Positions 28,754 to 42,702 of a DNA stretch of 64,000 nt are shown here, in pieces; within the stretch, counting starts at the first letter, position 1, and each line of letters starts with the position of its first letter. The DNA lies in contig CANUEZ040000191.1 in the NCBI GenBank assembly GCA_948099385.1, forward strand, positions 4,340,001 to 4,404,000, read 5' to 3'. A model generated the notes under the pieces. The model did not search any database. It had not been told where the DNA came from and saw only the letters and a program-made list of their open reading frames with translations. The stretch is from Fasciola hepatica (taxonomy: Eukaryota; Platyhelminthes; Trematoda; Plagiorchiida; Fasciolidae). The position numbers were made by a program, and so were the translations under genes.

Positions 28754-30442
28754 AAGACCAAGGCATTCCCTTATGAACAATCCACACAGATTGCTCATAC
28801 AATGCAATAGAGCAGTAGCAGAGTAGATTTGTATAATATGATTATCCATGCAGCTTGAACACTGAACTGACCATTGAAAATGATGGAAGCACTGTACAGC
28901 TGTTTGATCCGCTAAGGGAATCATGAGCATTGCACATGGACAGAACACACACGGGGACACGAACAAGGGTTGGGGAGAAGGATTGTCAGTCGAACACCCA
29001 AACCACAAGGCTATCGATTTGGGTCTGAACGCTTTGTTCAACACACAAACTACATGATATAGCACAATCCCCAAATTGGCTTCGGCTTTCGCTTTCGCTT
29101 TGAACGGTAACAACCAAATTCTCGCACACCGATCCAATCCTATGTTCCATCACTTCTCTATTTATGGGCCTAAGTAAAACCAAGGCATTCCCTTATGAAC
29201 AATCCACACAGATTGCTCATACAATGCAATAGAGCAGTAGCAGAGTAGATTTGTATAATATGATTCTCCATGCAGCTTGAACACTGAACTGACCATTGAA
29301 AATGATGGAAGCACTGTACAGCTGTTTGATCCGCTAAGGGAATCATGAGCATTGCACATGGACAGAACACACACGGGGACACGAACAAGGGTTGGGGTGA
29401 ACGAATGTCAGTCGAACACCCAAACCACAAGGCTATCGATTTGGGTCTGAACGACTTGTTCAACATATACAATACATGATATAGCACAATCCCCAAATTG
29501 GCTACGGCTTTCGCTTTCGCTTTGAACGGTAACAACCAAATTCTCGCACACCGATCCAATCCTATGTTCCATCACTTCTCTATTTATGGGCCTAAGTAAG
29601 ACCAAGGCATTCCCTTATGTACAATCCACACAGATTGCTCATACAATGCAATAGAGCAGTAGCAGAGTAGATTTGTATAATATGATTCTCCATGCAGCTT
29701 GAACACTGAACTGACCATTGAAAATGATGGAAGCACTGTACAGCTGTTTGATCCGCTAAGGGAATCATGAGCATTGCACATGGACAGAACACACACGGGG
29801 ACACGAACAAGGGTTGGGGAGAAGGATTGTCAGTCGAACACCCAAACCACAAGGCTATCGATTTGGGTCTGAACGCCTTGTTCAACATATACAATACATG
29901 ATATAGCACAATCCCCAAATTGGCTTCGGCTTTCGCTTTCGCTTTGAACGGTAACAACCAAATTCTCGCACACCGATCCAATCCTATGTTCCATCACTTC
30001 TCTATTTATGGGCTTAAGTAAAACCAAGGCATTCCCTTATGAACAATCCACACAGATTGCTCATACAATGCAATAGAGCAGTAGCAGAGTAGATTTGTAT
30101 AATATGATTATCCATGCAGCTTGAACACTGAACTGACCATTGAAAATGATGGAAGCACTGTACAGCTGTTTGATCCGCTAAGGGAATCATGAGCATTGCA
30201 CATGGACAGAACACACACGGGGACACGAACAAGGGTTGGGGAGAAGGATTGTCAGTCGAACACCCAAACCACAAGGCTATCCCATATGGGTCTCAACGCT
30301 TCGTTCAACATATACACTACATGATATAGCACAATCCCCAAATTGGCTTCGGCTTTCGCTTTCGCTTTGAACGGTAACAACCAAATTCTCGCACACCGAT
30401 CCAATCCTATGTTCCATCACTTCTCTATTTATGGGCCTAAGT

Positions 30443-31287
30443 AAGACCAAGGCATTCCCTTATGAACAATCCACACAGATTGCTCATACAATGCAATAGA
30501 GCAGTAGCAGAGTAGATTTGTATAATATGATTATCCATGCAGCTTGAACACTGAACTGACCATTGAAAATTGTGGAAGCACTGTACAGCTGTTTGATCCG
30601 CTAAGGGAATCATGAGCATTGCACATGGACAGAGATCACACAGGGACACGAACAAGGGTTGGGGAGAAGGATTGTCAGTCGAACACCCAAACCACAAGGC
30701 TATCGATTTGGGTCTCAACGCCTTGTTCAACATATGCACTACATGATATAGGAAGATCGCGTATTTGGCTTCGGCTTTCGCTTTCGCTTTGAACGGTAAC
30801 AACCAAATTCTCGCACACCGATCCAATCCTATGTTCCATCACTTCTCTATTAACCAGGGCCTAAGTAAAACCAAGGCATTCCCTTATGAACAATCCACAC
30901 AGATTGCTCATACAATGCAATAGAGCAGTAGCAGTGTAGATTTGTATAATATGATTCTCCATGCAGCTTGAACACTGAACTGACCATTGAAAATGATGGA
31001 AGCACTGTACAGCTGTTTGATCCGCTAAGGGAATCATGAGCATTGCACATGGACAGAGCCCACACGGGAACACGACAAGGGTTGGGGAGAAGGATTGTCA
31101 GTCGAACACCCAAACCACAAGGCTATCGATTTGGGTCTGAACGCTTTGTTCAACATATGCACTACATGATATAGCACAATCCCCAAATTGGCTTCGGCTT
31201 TCGCTTTCGCTTTGAACGGTAACAACCAAATTCTCGCACACCGATCCAATCCTATATTCCATCACTTCTCTATTTATGGGCCTAAGT
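30443..31287. repeat. Two anomalous units at the edge of the homogenised block
   Basis: Unit 73 (30443-30866) starts as type B but has aattgtgg and then tataggaagatcgcgtattt near 30748 where others read tatagcacaatccccaaatt. Its end reads attaaccagggcc near 30849 in place of atttatgggcc. Unit 74 (30867-31287, 421 bp) has cgggaacacgacaagg in window 1. From 31288 on the units return to 423 bp. This looks like a junction between array domains. Confidence 0.75.
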
Positions 31288-34200
31288 AAAACCAAGGCAT
31301 TCCCTTATGAACAATCCACACAGATTGCTCATACAATGCAATAGAGCAGTAGCAGAGTAGATTTGTATAATATGATTCTCCATGCAGCTTGAACACTGAA
31401 CTGACCATTGAAAATGATGGAAGCACTGTACAGCTGTTTGATCCGCTAAGGGAATCATGAGCATTGCACATGGACAGAGACCACACGGGGACACGAACAA
31501 GGGTTTTGGTGAACGAATGTCAGTCGAACACCCAAACCACAATTCTATCCGATATCGGTCTCAACGCTTTGTTCAGTATATACAATACATGATATAGCAA
31601 GGTCACCAAAATGGATTCGGCTTTCACATTGGCTTTGAACGGTAACAACCAAATTCTCGCACACCGATCCAATCCTATGTTCCATCACTTCTCTATTTAT
31701 GGGCCTAAGTAAAACCAAGGCATTCCCTTATGAACAATCCACACAGATTGCTCATACAATGCAATAGAGCAGTAGCAGAGTAGATTTGTATAATATGATT
31801 CTCCATGCAGCTTGAACACTGAACTGACCATTGAAAATGATGGAAGCACTGTACAGCTGTTTGATCCGCTAAGGGAATCATGAGCATTGCACATGGACAG
31901 AGCCAACACGGGGACACGAACAAGGTTTGGGGAGAACGATTGTCAGTTGAACACCCAAACCACAAGGCTATCCCATATGGGTCTCAACGCATTGATCAAC
32001 ACACACACTACATGATATAGCACAATCCCCAAATTGGCTTCGGCTTTCGCTTTCGCTTTGAACGGTAACAACAAAATTCTCGCACACCGATCCAATCCTA
32101 TGTTCCATCACTTCTCTATTTATGGGCCTAAGTAAAACCAAGGCATTCCCTTATGAACAATCCACAAAGATTGCTCATACAATGCAATAGAGCAGTAGCA
32201 GAGTAGATTTGTATAATATGATTCTCCATGCAGCTTGAACACTGAACTGACCATTGAAAATGATGGAAGCACTGTACAGCTGTTTGATCCGCTAAGGGAA
32301 ACATGAGCATTGCACATGGACAAAGCCCACACGGGTACAAGAACAAGGGTTGGGGTGAACGAATGTCAGTCGAACACCCAAACCACAAGGCTATCCCATA
32401 TGGGTCTCAACGCTTTGTTCAACATATACACCACATGATATAGCACAATCCCCAAATTGGCTTCGGCTTTCGCTTTCGCTTGGAACGGTAACAACCAAAT
32501 TCTCGCACACCGATCCAATCCTATGTTCCATCACTTCTCTATTTATGGGCCTCAATAAAACCAAGGCATTCCCTTATGAACAATCCCCACACAGATTGCT
32601 CATACAATGCAATAGAGCAGTAGCAGATTAGATTTGTATAATATGTTTCTCCATGCAGCTTGAACACTGAACTGACCATTGAAAATTATGGAAGCACTGT
32701 ACAGCTGTTTGATCCGCTAAGGGAATCATGAGCATTGCACATGGACAGAGCCCACTCGGAGATACGAACAAGGGTTGGGGTGAACGAATGTCAGTCGAAC
32801 ACCCAAACCACAAGGCTATCCGATGTGGGTCTCAAAGCTTTTTTCAACACACACACTACATGATATAGCATAATCTCCAAATTGGCTTCGGCTTTCGCTT
32901 TCGCTTTGAACGGTAACAACCAAATTCTCGTACACCGATCCAATCCTATGTTCCGTCACTTCTCTAGTTATGGGCCTAAGTAAGACCAAGGCATTCCCTT
33001 ATGAACAATCCACACAGATTGCTCATACAATGCAATAGAGCAGTAGCAGAGTAGATTTGTATAATATGATTCTCCATGCAGCTTGAACACTGAACTGACC
33101 ATTGAAAATTATGGAAGCACTTTACAGCTGTTTGATCCGCTAAAGGAATCATGAGCATTGCACATGGATACATCTCACTCGCTGACACGAACAAGGGTTG
33201 GGGTGAACGAATGTCAGTCGAACACCCAAACCACAAGGCTATCCCATATGGGTCTCAACGCTTCGTTCAACATATACACTACATGATATAGCACAATCCC
33301 CAAATTGGCTTCGGCTTTCGCTTTCGCTTTGAACGGTAACAACCAAATTCTCGCACACCGATCCAATCCTTTGTTCCATCACTTCTCTATTTATGGGCCT
33401 AAGTAAAACCAAGGCATTCCCTTATGAACAATCCACACAGATTGCTCATACAATGCAATAGAGCAGTAGCAGTGTAGACTTGTATAATATGATTCTCCAT
33501 GCAGCTTGAACACTGAACTGACCATTGAAAATGATGGAAGCACTGTACAGCTGTTTGATCCGCTAAGGGAATCATGAGCATTGCACATGGACAAAGCCCA
33601 CACGGGTACAAGAACAAGGGTTGGGGTGAACGAATGTCAGTCGAACACCCAAACCACAAGGCTATCCAATATGGATCTCAACGCTTTGTTCAACATATAC
33701 ACCACATGATATAGCACAATCCCCAAATTGGCTTCGGCTTTCGCTTTCGCTTGGAACGGTAACAACCAAATTCTCGCACACCGATCCAATCCTATGTTCC
33801 ATCACTTCTCTATTTATGGGCCTCAATAAAACCAAGGCATTCCCTTATGAACAATCCCCACACAGATTGCTCATACAATGCAATAGAGCAGTAGCAGATT
33901 AGATTTGTATAATATGTTTCTCCATGCAGCTTGAACACTGAACTGACCATTGAAAATCATGGAAGCACTGTACAGCTGTTTGATCCGCTAAGGGAAACAT
34001 GAGCATTGCACATGGACAGAGCCCACTCGGAGTTACGAACACGGGTTGGGGTGAACGAATGTCAGTCGAACACCCAAACCACAAGGCTATCCGATGTGGG
34101 TCTCAAAGCTTTTTTCAACACACACACTACATGATATAGCATAATCCCCAAATTGGCTTCGGCTTTCGCTTTCGCTTTGAACGGTAACAACCAAATTCTC

Positions 34201-37200
34201 GCACACCGATCCAATCCTATATTCCATCACTTCTCTATTTATGGGCCTAAGTAAAACCAAGGCATTCCCTTATGAACAATCCACACAGATTGCTCATACA
34301 ATGCAATAGAGCAGTAGCAGAGTAGATTTGTATAATATGATTCTCCATGCAGCTTGAACACTGAACTGACCATTGAAAATGATGGAAGCACTGTACAGCT
34401 GTTTGATCCGCTAAGGGAATCATGAGCATTGCACATGGACAGAGATCACACAGGGACACGAACAAGGTTTGGGGAGAACGATTGTCAGTCGAACACCCAA
34501 ACCACAAGGCTATCCGATATGGGTCTCAACGCTTTGTTCAACACACATACTACATGATATAGCACAATCCCCAAATTGGCTTCGGCTTTCGCTTTCGCTT
34601 TGAACGGTAACAACCAAATTCTCGTACACCGATCCAATCCTATGTTCCGTCACTTCTCTATTTATGGGCCTAAGTAAGACCAAGGCCTTCCCTTATGAAC
34701 AATCCACACAGATTGCTCATACAATGCAATAGAGCAGTAGCAGTGTAGATTTGTATAATATGATTCTCCATGCAGCTTGAACACTGAACTGACCATTGAA
34801 AATGATGGAAGCACTTTACAGCTGTTTGATCCGCTAAAGGAATCATGAGCATTGCACATGGATACATCTCACTCGCTGACACGAACAAGGGTTGGGGTGA
34901 ACGAATGTCAGTCGAACACCCAAACCACAAGGCTATCGATTTGGGTCTCAACGCTTCGTTCAACATATACACTACATGATATAGCACAATCCCCAAATTG
35001 GCTTCGGCTTTCGCTTTCGCTTTGAACGGTAACAACCAAATTCTCGCACACCGATCCAATCCTTTGTTCCATCACTTCTCTATTTATGGGCCTAAGTAAA
35101 ACCAAGGCATTCCCTTATGAACAATCCACACAGATTGCTCATACAATGCAATAGAGCAGTAGCAGTGTAGATTTGTATAATATGATTCTCCATGCAGCTT
35201 GAACACTGAACTGACCATTGAAAATGATGGAAGCACTGTACAGCTGTTTTGATCCGCTAAAGGAATCATGAGCATTGCACATGGACAGAGCCCACTCGGA
35301 GACAAGAACAAGGGTTGGGGAGAACGATTGTCAGTCGAACACCCGAACCACAAAGCTATCGATATGAGTCTCAACGCTTTGTTCAACATATACACTACAT
35401 GATATAGCACAATCCCCAAATTGGATTCGGATTTCGCTTTCGCTTTGAACGGTAACAATAAAATTCGCGAACTCCGATCCAATCATATATGCCATCACTT
35501 CTCTATATATAGGCCTAAGTAAAACCAAGGCATTCCCTTATGAACAATCCACACAGATTGCTCATACAATGCAATAGAGCAGTAGCAGAGTAGATTTGTA
35601 TAATGTGATTCTCCATGCAGCTTGAACACTGAACTGACCATTGAAAATGATGGAAGCACTGTACAGCTGTTTGATCCGCTAAGGTAATCATGAAGATTGC
35701 ACATGGACAGAGCCCACTCGGAGACACGAACAAGGGTTTGGGTGAACGAATGTCAGTCGAACACCCAAACCACAAGGCTATCGATATGGGTCTCAACGCC
35801 TTGTTCAACATATACAATACATGATATAGCACAATCCCCAAATTGGCTTCGGCTTTCGCTGTCGCTTTGAACGGTAACAACCAAATTCTCGCACACCGAT
35901 CCAATCCTATGTTCCATCACTTCTCTATTTATGGGCCTAAGTAAAACCAAGGCATTCCCTTATGAACAATCCACACAGATTGCTCATACAATGCAATAGA
36001 GCAGTAGCAGAGTAGATTTGTATAATATGATTCTCCATGCAGCTTGAACACTGAACTGACCATTGAAAATGATGGAAGCACTGTACAGCTGTTTGATCCG
36101 CTAAGGGAATCATGAGCATTGCACATGGACAGAGCCAACACGGGGACACGAACAAGGTTTGGGGAGAACGATTGTCAGTTGAACACCCAAACCACAAGGC
36201 TATCCGATATGGGTCTCAACGCTTTGTTCAACACACAAACTACATGATATAGCACAATCCCTAAATTGGCTTCGGCTTTCGCTTTCGCTTTGAACGGTAA
36301 CAACCAAATTCTCGCACACCGATCCAATCCTTTGTTCCATCACTTCTCTATTTATGGGCCTAAGTAAAACCAAGGCATTCCCTTATGAACAATCCACACA
36401 GATTGCTCATACAATGCAATAGAGCAGTAGCAGTGTAGATTTGTATAATATGATTCTCCATGCAGCTTGAACACTGAACTGACCATTGAAAATGATGGAA
36501 GCACTGTACAGCTGTTTTGATCCGCTAAAGGAATCATGAGCATTGCACATGGACAGAGCCCACTCGGAGACAAGAACAAGGGTTGGGGAGAACGATTGTC
36601 AGTCGAACACCCGAACCACAAGGCTATCGATATGGGTCTCAACGCTTTGTTCAACATATACACTACATGATATAGCACAATCCCCAAATTGGATTCGGAT
36701 TTCGTTTTCGCTTTGAACGGTAACAATAAAATTCGCGAACTCCGATCCAATCATATATGCCATCACTTCTCTATATATAGGCCTAAGTAAAACCAAGGCA
36801 TTCCCTTATGAACAATCCACACAGATTGCTCATACAATGCAATAGAGCAGTAGCAGAGTAGATTTGTATAATATGATTCTCCATGCAGCTTGAACACTGA
36901 ACTGACCATTGAAAATTATGGAAGCACTGTACAGCTGTTTTGATCCGCTAAGGGAATCATGAGCATTGCATATGGACAGAGCCCACTCGGAGACACGAAC
37001 AAGGGTTGGGGAGAACGAATGTCAGTCGAACACCCAAACCACAAGGCTATCGATATGGGTCTCAACGCTTTGTTCAACATATACACTACATGATATAGCA
37101 CAATCCCCAAATTCGCTTCGGCTTTCGCTTTCGCTTTGAACGGTAACAACAAATTTCGCGAAAACCGATCCAATCCTATATGCCATCACTTCTCTATTTA

Positions 37201-37211
37201 TGGGCCTAAGT
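31288..37211. repeat. Units 75-88, mixed monomers with short duplications
   Basis: Unit starts are 31288, 31711, 32134, 32557, 32982, 33405, 33828, 34253, 34676, 35098, 35521, 35943, 36366 and 36789. Units 32134-32981 recur as 33405-34252 (1271 bp apart; shared acaaagcccacacgggtac, then a cctcaataaaacc head and atatgtttctcc). Units 32982 and 34676 share gatacatctcactcgctgac. Units 31711 and 35943 share agccaacacgggg with gtcagttgaac. Units 35098 and 36366 share gctgttttgatcc, cgaactccgatcc and tctatatatagg. Confidence 0.85.
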
Positions 37212-40200
37212 AAAACCAAGGCATTCCCTTATGAACAATCCACACAGATTGCTCATACAATGCAATAGAGCAGTAGCAGAGTAGATTTGTATAATGTGAT
37301 TCTCCATGCAGCTTGAACACTGAACTGACCATTGAAAATGATGGAAGCACTGTACAGATGTTTGATCCGCTAAGGGAATCATGAGCATTGCACATGGACA
37401 GAGATCACACAGGGACACGAACAAGGGTTGGAGTGAACGAATGTCAGTCAAACACACAAACCACAAGGCTATCCCATATGGTTCTCAACGCTTTGTTCAA
37501 TATATACACTACATGATATAGCACAATCCCCAAATTGGCTTCGGCTTTCGCTGTCGCTTTGAACGGTAACAACCAAATTCTCGCACACCGATCCAATCCT
37601 ATGTTCCATCACTTCTCTATTTATGGGCCTAAGTAAAACCAAGGCATTCCCTTATGAACAATCCACACAGATTGCTCATACAATGCAATAGAGCGGTAGC
37701 AGAGTAGATTTGTATAATATGATTCTCCATGCAGCTTGAACACTGAACTGACCATTGAAAATGATGGAAGCACTGTACAGCTGTTTGATCCGCTAAGGGA
37801 ATCATGAGCATTGCACATGGACAGAACCCACACGGGGACACGAACAAGGGTTGGGGAGAAGGAATGTCAGTCGAACACACAAACCACAAGGCTATCGATA
37901 TGGGTCGCAACGCATTGATCAACACACACACTACATGATATAGCACAATCCCCAAATTGGCTTCGGCTTTCGCTTTCGCTTTGAACGGTAACAACCAAAT
38001 TCTCGCACACCGATCCAATCCTATGTTCCATCACTTCTCTATTTATGGGCCTAAGTAAAACCAAGGCATTCCCTTATGAACAATCCACACAGATTGCTCA
38101 TACAATGCAATAGAGCAGTAGCAGAGTAGATTTGTATAATATGATTCTCCATGCAGCTTGAACACTGAACTGACCATTGAAAATGATGGAAGCACTGTAC
38201 AGCTGTTTGATCCGCTAAGGGAATCATGAGCATTGCACATGGACAGAGCCCACACGGGGACACCAACAAGGGTTGGGGTGAACGAATGTCAGTCGAACAC
38301 CCAAACCACAAGGCTATCCGATATGGGTCTCAACGCTTTGTTCAAGATATACACTACATGATATAGCACAATCCCCAAATTCGATTCGGCTTTCACATTG
38401 GATTTGAACGGTAGCAACCAAATTCGCGATAACCGATCCAATCCTATGTTCCATCACTTCTCCATTTATGGGCCTAAGTAAAACCAAGGCATTTCCTGAT
38501 GAACAATCCACACAGATTGCTCATACAATGCAATAGAGCAGTAGCAGAGTAGATTTGTATAATGTGATTCACCGTGCAGCTTGAACACTGAACTGACCAT
38601 TGAAAATGATGGAAGCACTGTACATCTGTTTGATCCGCTAAGGGAATCATGAGCATTGCACATGGACAGAGATCACACAGGGACACGAACAAGGTTTGGG
38701 GAGAACGAATGTCAGTCGAACACCCAAACCACAAGGCTATCGATATGGGTCTCAACGCTTTGTTCAACATATACACTACATGATATAGCACAATCCCCAA
38801 ATTGGATTCGGATTTCGCTGTCGCTTTGAACGGTAACAACCAAATTCTCGCACACCGATCCAATCCTATGTTCCATCACTTCTCTATTTATGGGCCTAAG
38901 TAAAACCAAGGCATTCCCTTATGAACAATCCACACAGATTGCTCATGCAATGCAATAGAGCGGTAGCAGAGTAGATTTGTATAATATGATTCTCCATGCA
39001 GCTTGAACACTGAACTGACCATTGAAAATGATGGAAGCACTGTACAGCTGTTTGATCCGCTAAGGGAATCATGAGCATTGCACATGGACAGAGCACACAC
39101 GGGGACACGAACAAGGGTTGGGGAGAAGGAATGTCAGTCGAACACACAAACCACAAGGCTATCGATATGGGTCTCAACGCATTGAACAACACACACACTA
39201 CATGATATAGCACAATCCCCAAATTGGCTTCGGCTTTCGCTTTCGCTTTGAACGGTAACAACCAAATTCTTGCACACCGATCCAATCCTATGTTCCATCA
39301 CTTCTCTATTTATGGGCCTAAGTAAAACCAAGGCATTCCCTTATGAACAATCCACACAGATTGCTCATACAATGCAATAGAGCAGTAGCAGAGTAGATTT
39401 GTATAATATGATTCTCCATGCATCTTGATGACTGAACTGACCATTGAAAATGATGGAAGCACTGTACAGCTGTTTGATCCGCTAAGGGAATCATGAGCAT
39501 TGCACATGGACAGAGCCCACACGGGGACACCAACAAGGGTTGGTGTGAACGAATGTCAGTCGAACACCCAAACCACAAGGCTATCCCATATGGGTCTCAA
39601 CGCTTTGTTCAAGATATACAGTACATGATATAGCACAATCCCCAAATTCGATTCGGCTTTCACATTGGATTTGAACGGTAGCAACCAAATTCGCGAACAC
39701 CGATCCAATCCTATGTTCCATCACTTCTCTATTTATGGGCCTAAGTAAAACCAAGGCATTCCCTTATGAACAATCCACACAGATTGCTCATACAATGCAA
39801 TAGAGCAGTAGCAGAGTAGATTTGTATAATGTGATTCTCCATGCAGCTTGAACACTGAACTGACCATTGAAAATGATGGAAGCACTGTACAGCTGTTTGA
39901 TCCGCTAAGGGAATCATGAGCATTGCACATGGACAGAGATCACACAGGGACACGAACAAGGGTTGGAGTGAACGAATGTCAGTCGAACACCCAAACCACA
40001 AGCTATCCGATATGGGTCTCAACGCTTTGTTCAACATTTACACTACATGATATAGCACAATCCCCAAATTGGCTTCGGCTTTCGCTTTCGCTTTGAACGG
40101 TAACAACCAAATTCTCGCACACCGATCCAATCCTATGTTCCATCACTTCTCTATTTATGGGCCTAAGTAAAACCAAGGCATTTCCTTATGAACAATCCAC

Positions 40201-42702
40201 ACAGATTGCTCATACAATGCAATAGAGCAGTAGCAGAGTAGATTTGTATAATATGATTCTCCATGCAGCTTGAACACTGAACTGACCATTGAAAATGATG
40301 GAAGCACTGTACAGCTGTTTGATCCGCTAAGGGAATCATGAGCATTGCACATGGACAGAGCACACACGGGGACACGAACAAGGGTTGGGGAGAAGGAATG
40401 TCAGTCGAACACACATACCACAAGGCTGTCGATATGGGTCTCAACGCATTGATCAACACACACACTACATGATATAGCACAATCCCCAAATTGGCTTCGG
40501 CTTTCGCTTTCGCTTTGAACGGTAACAACCAAATTCTCGCACACCGATCCAATCCTATGTTCCATCACTTCTCTATTTATGGGCCTAAGTAAAACCAAGG
40601 CATTCCCTTATGAACAATCCACAAAGATTGCTCATACAATGCAATAGAGCAGTAGCAGAGTAGATTTGTATAATATGATTATCCATGCAGCTTGAACACT
40701 GAACTGACCATTGAAAATGATGGAAGCACTGTACAGCTGTTTGATCCGCTAAGGGAATCATGAGCATTGCACATGGACAGAGCCAACACGGGGACACGAA
40801 CAAGGGTTGGGGTGAACGAATGTCAGTCGAACACCCAAACCACAAGGCTATCCGATATGGGTCTCAACGCTTTGTTCAACATATACAATACATGATATAG
40901 CACAATCCCCAAATTCGATTCGGCTTTCACATTGGATTTGAACGGTAACAACCAAATTCTCGCACACCGATCCAATCCTATGTTCCATCACTTCTCTAGT
41001 TATGGGCCTAAGTAAAACCAAGGCATTCCCTTATGAACAATCCACACAGATTGCTCATACAATGCAATAGAGCGGTAGCAGAGTAGATTTGTATAATATG
41101 ATTCTCCATGCAGCTTGAACACTGAAGTGACCATTGAAAATGATGGAAGCACTGTACAGCTGTTTGATCCGCTAAGGGAATCATGAGCATTGCACATGGA
41201 CAGAACACACACGGGGACACGAACAAGGGTTGGGGTGAACGATTGTCAGTCGAACACACAAACCACAAGGCTATCGATATGGGTCTCAACGCTTTGTTCA
41301 ACATATACACTACATGATATAGCACAATCCCCAAATTGGCTTCGGCTTTCGCTTTCGCTTTGAACGGTAACAACCAAATTCTCGCACACCGATCCAATCC
41401 TATGTTCCATCACTTCTCTATTTATGGGCCTAAGTAAAACCAAGGCATTCCCTTATGAACAATCCACACAGATTGCTCATACAATGCAATAGAGCAGTAG
41501 CAGAGTAGATTTGTATAATATGATTCTCCATGCAGCTTGAACACTGAACTGACCATTGAAAATGATGGAAGCACTGTACAGCTGTTTGATCCGCTAAGGG
41601 AATCATGAGCATTGCACATGGACAGAGCCCACACTGGGACACGAACAAGGGTTGGAGTGAACGAATGTCAGTCGAACACCCGAACCACAAGCTATCCGAT
41701 ATGGGTCTCAACGCTTTGTTCAACATTTACACTACATGATATAGCACAATCCCCAAATTGGCTTCGGCTTTCGCGTTCGCTTTGAACGGTAACAATCAAA
41801 TTCTCGCACACCGATCCAATCCTATGTTCCATCACTTCTCTATTTATGGGCCTAAGTAAAACCAAGGCATTTCCTTATGAACAATCCACACAGATTGCTC
41901 ATACAATGCAATAGAGCAGTAGCAGAGTAGATTTGTATAATATGATTCTCCATGCAGCTTGAACACTGAACTGACCATTGAAAATCATGGAAGCACTGTA
42001 CAGCTGTTTGATCCGCTAAGGGAATCATGAGCATTGCACATGGACAGAGCACACACGGGGACACGAACAAGGGTTGGGGAGAAGGAATGTCAGTCGAACA
42101 CACAAACCACAAGGCTGTCGATATGGGTCTCAACGCATTGATCAACACACACACTACATGATATAGCACAATCCCCAAATTGGCTTCGGCTTTCGCTTTG
42201 GCTTTGAACGGTAACAACCAAATTCTCGCACACCGATCCAATCCTATGTTCCATCACTTCTCTATTTATGGGCCTAAGTAAAACCAAGGCATTCCCTTAT
42301 GAACGATCCACAAAGATTGCTCATACAATGCAATAGAGCAGTAGCAGAGTAGATTTGTATAATATGATTCTCCATGCAGCTTGAACACTGAACTGACCAT
42401 TGAAAATGATGGAAGCACTGTACAGCTGTTTGATCCGCTGAGGGAATCATGAGCATTGCACATGGACAGAGCCAACACGGGGACACCAACAAGGGTTGGG
42501 GTGAACGAATGTCAGTCGAACACCCAAACCACAAGGCTATCCGATATGGGTCTCAACGCTTTGTTCAACATATACAATACATGATATAGCACAATCCCCA
42601 AATTTGTTTCGGCTTTCGCTTTCGCTTTGAACGGTTACAACCAAATTCTCGCACACCGATCCAATCCTATGTTCCATCACTTCTCTATTTATGGGCCTAA
42701 GT
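37212..42702. repeat. Three-unit higher-order repeat, four copies plus one extra unit
   Basis: Copies are 37212-38479, 38480-39746, 39747-41013 and 41436-42702, about 1267 bp each, with one extra unit at 41014-41435. The first member usually has ataatgtgattc and gagatcacacaggg. The second has cacacaaacc or cacataccac after gtcagtcgaa and a tail with caacacacacactac. The third has ccaacacgg or caccaacaagg, and often ttcacattggatttg with ggtagcaacc. Unit starts are 37212, 37635, 38057, 38480, 38902, 39324, 39747, 40169, 40591, 41014, 41436, 41858 and 42280. The extra unit resembles the second member. Confidence 0.82.

Larger units (their letters stand above)
19891..30442. repeat. Homogenised 422-bp block, units 48-72
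   Basis: Unit starts are 19891, 20313, 20735, 21157, 21579, 22001, 22423, 22845, 23265, 23689, 24111, 24533, 24955, 25377, 25799, 26221, 26644, 27066, 27488, 27910, 28332, 28754, 29176, 29598 and 30020. Nearly all units lack one base in window 2 (ctatcgatttggg for ctatccgatatggg), which makes the period 422. Nearly all share gggagaaggattg. Two subtypes are clear. Type A has agaacacacacgggg. Type B has agagatcacacaggg, a catatgcactac tail and usually tttgagcggtaac. Similarity between units is visibly higher than elsewhere, so this is the most recently spread subfamily in the window. Confidence 0.92.
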
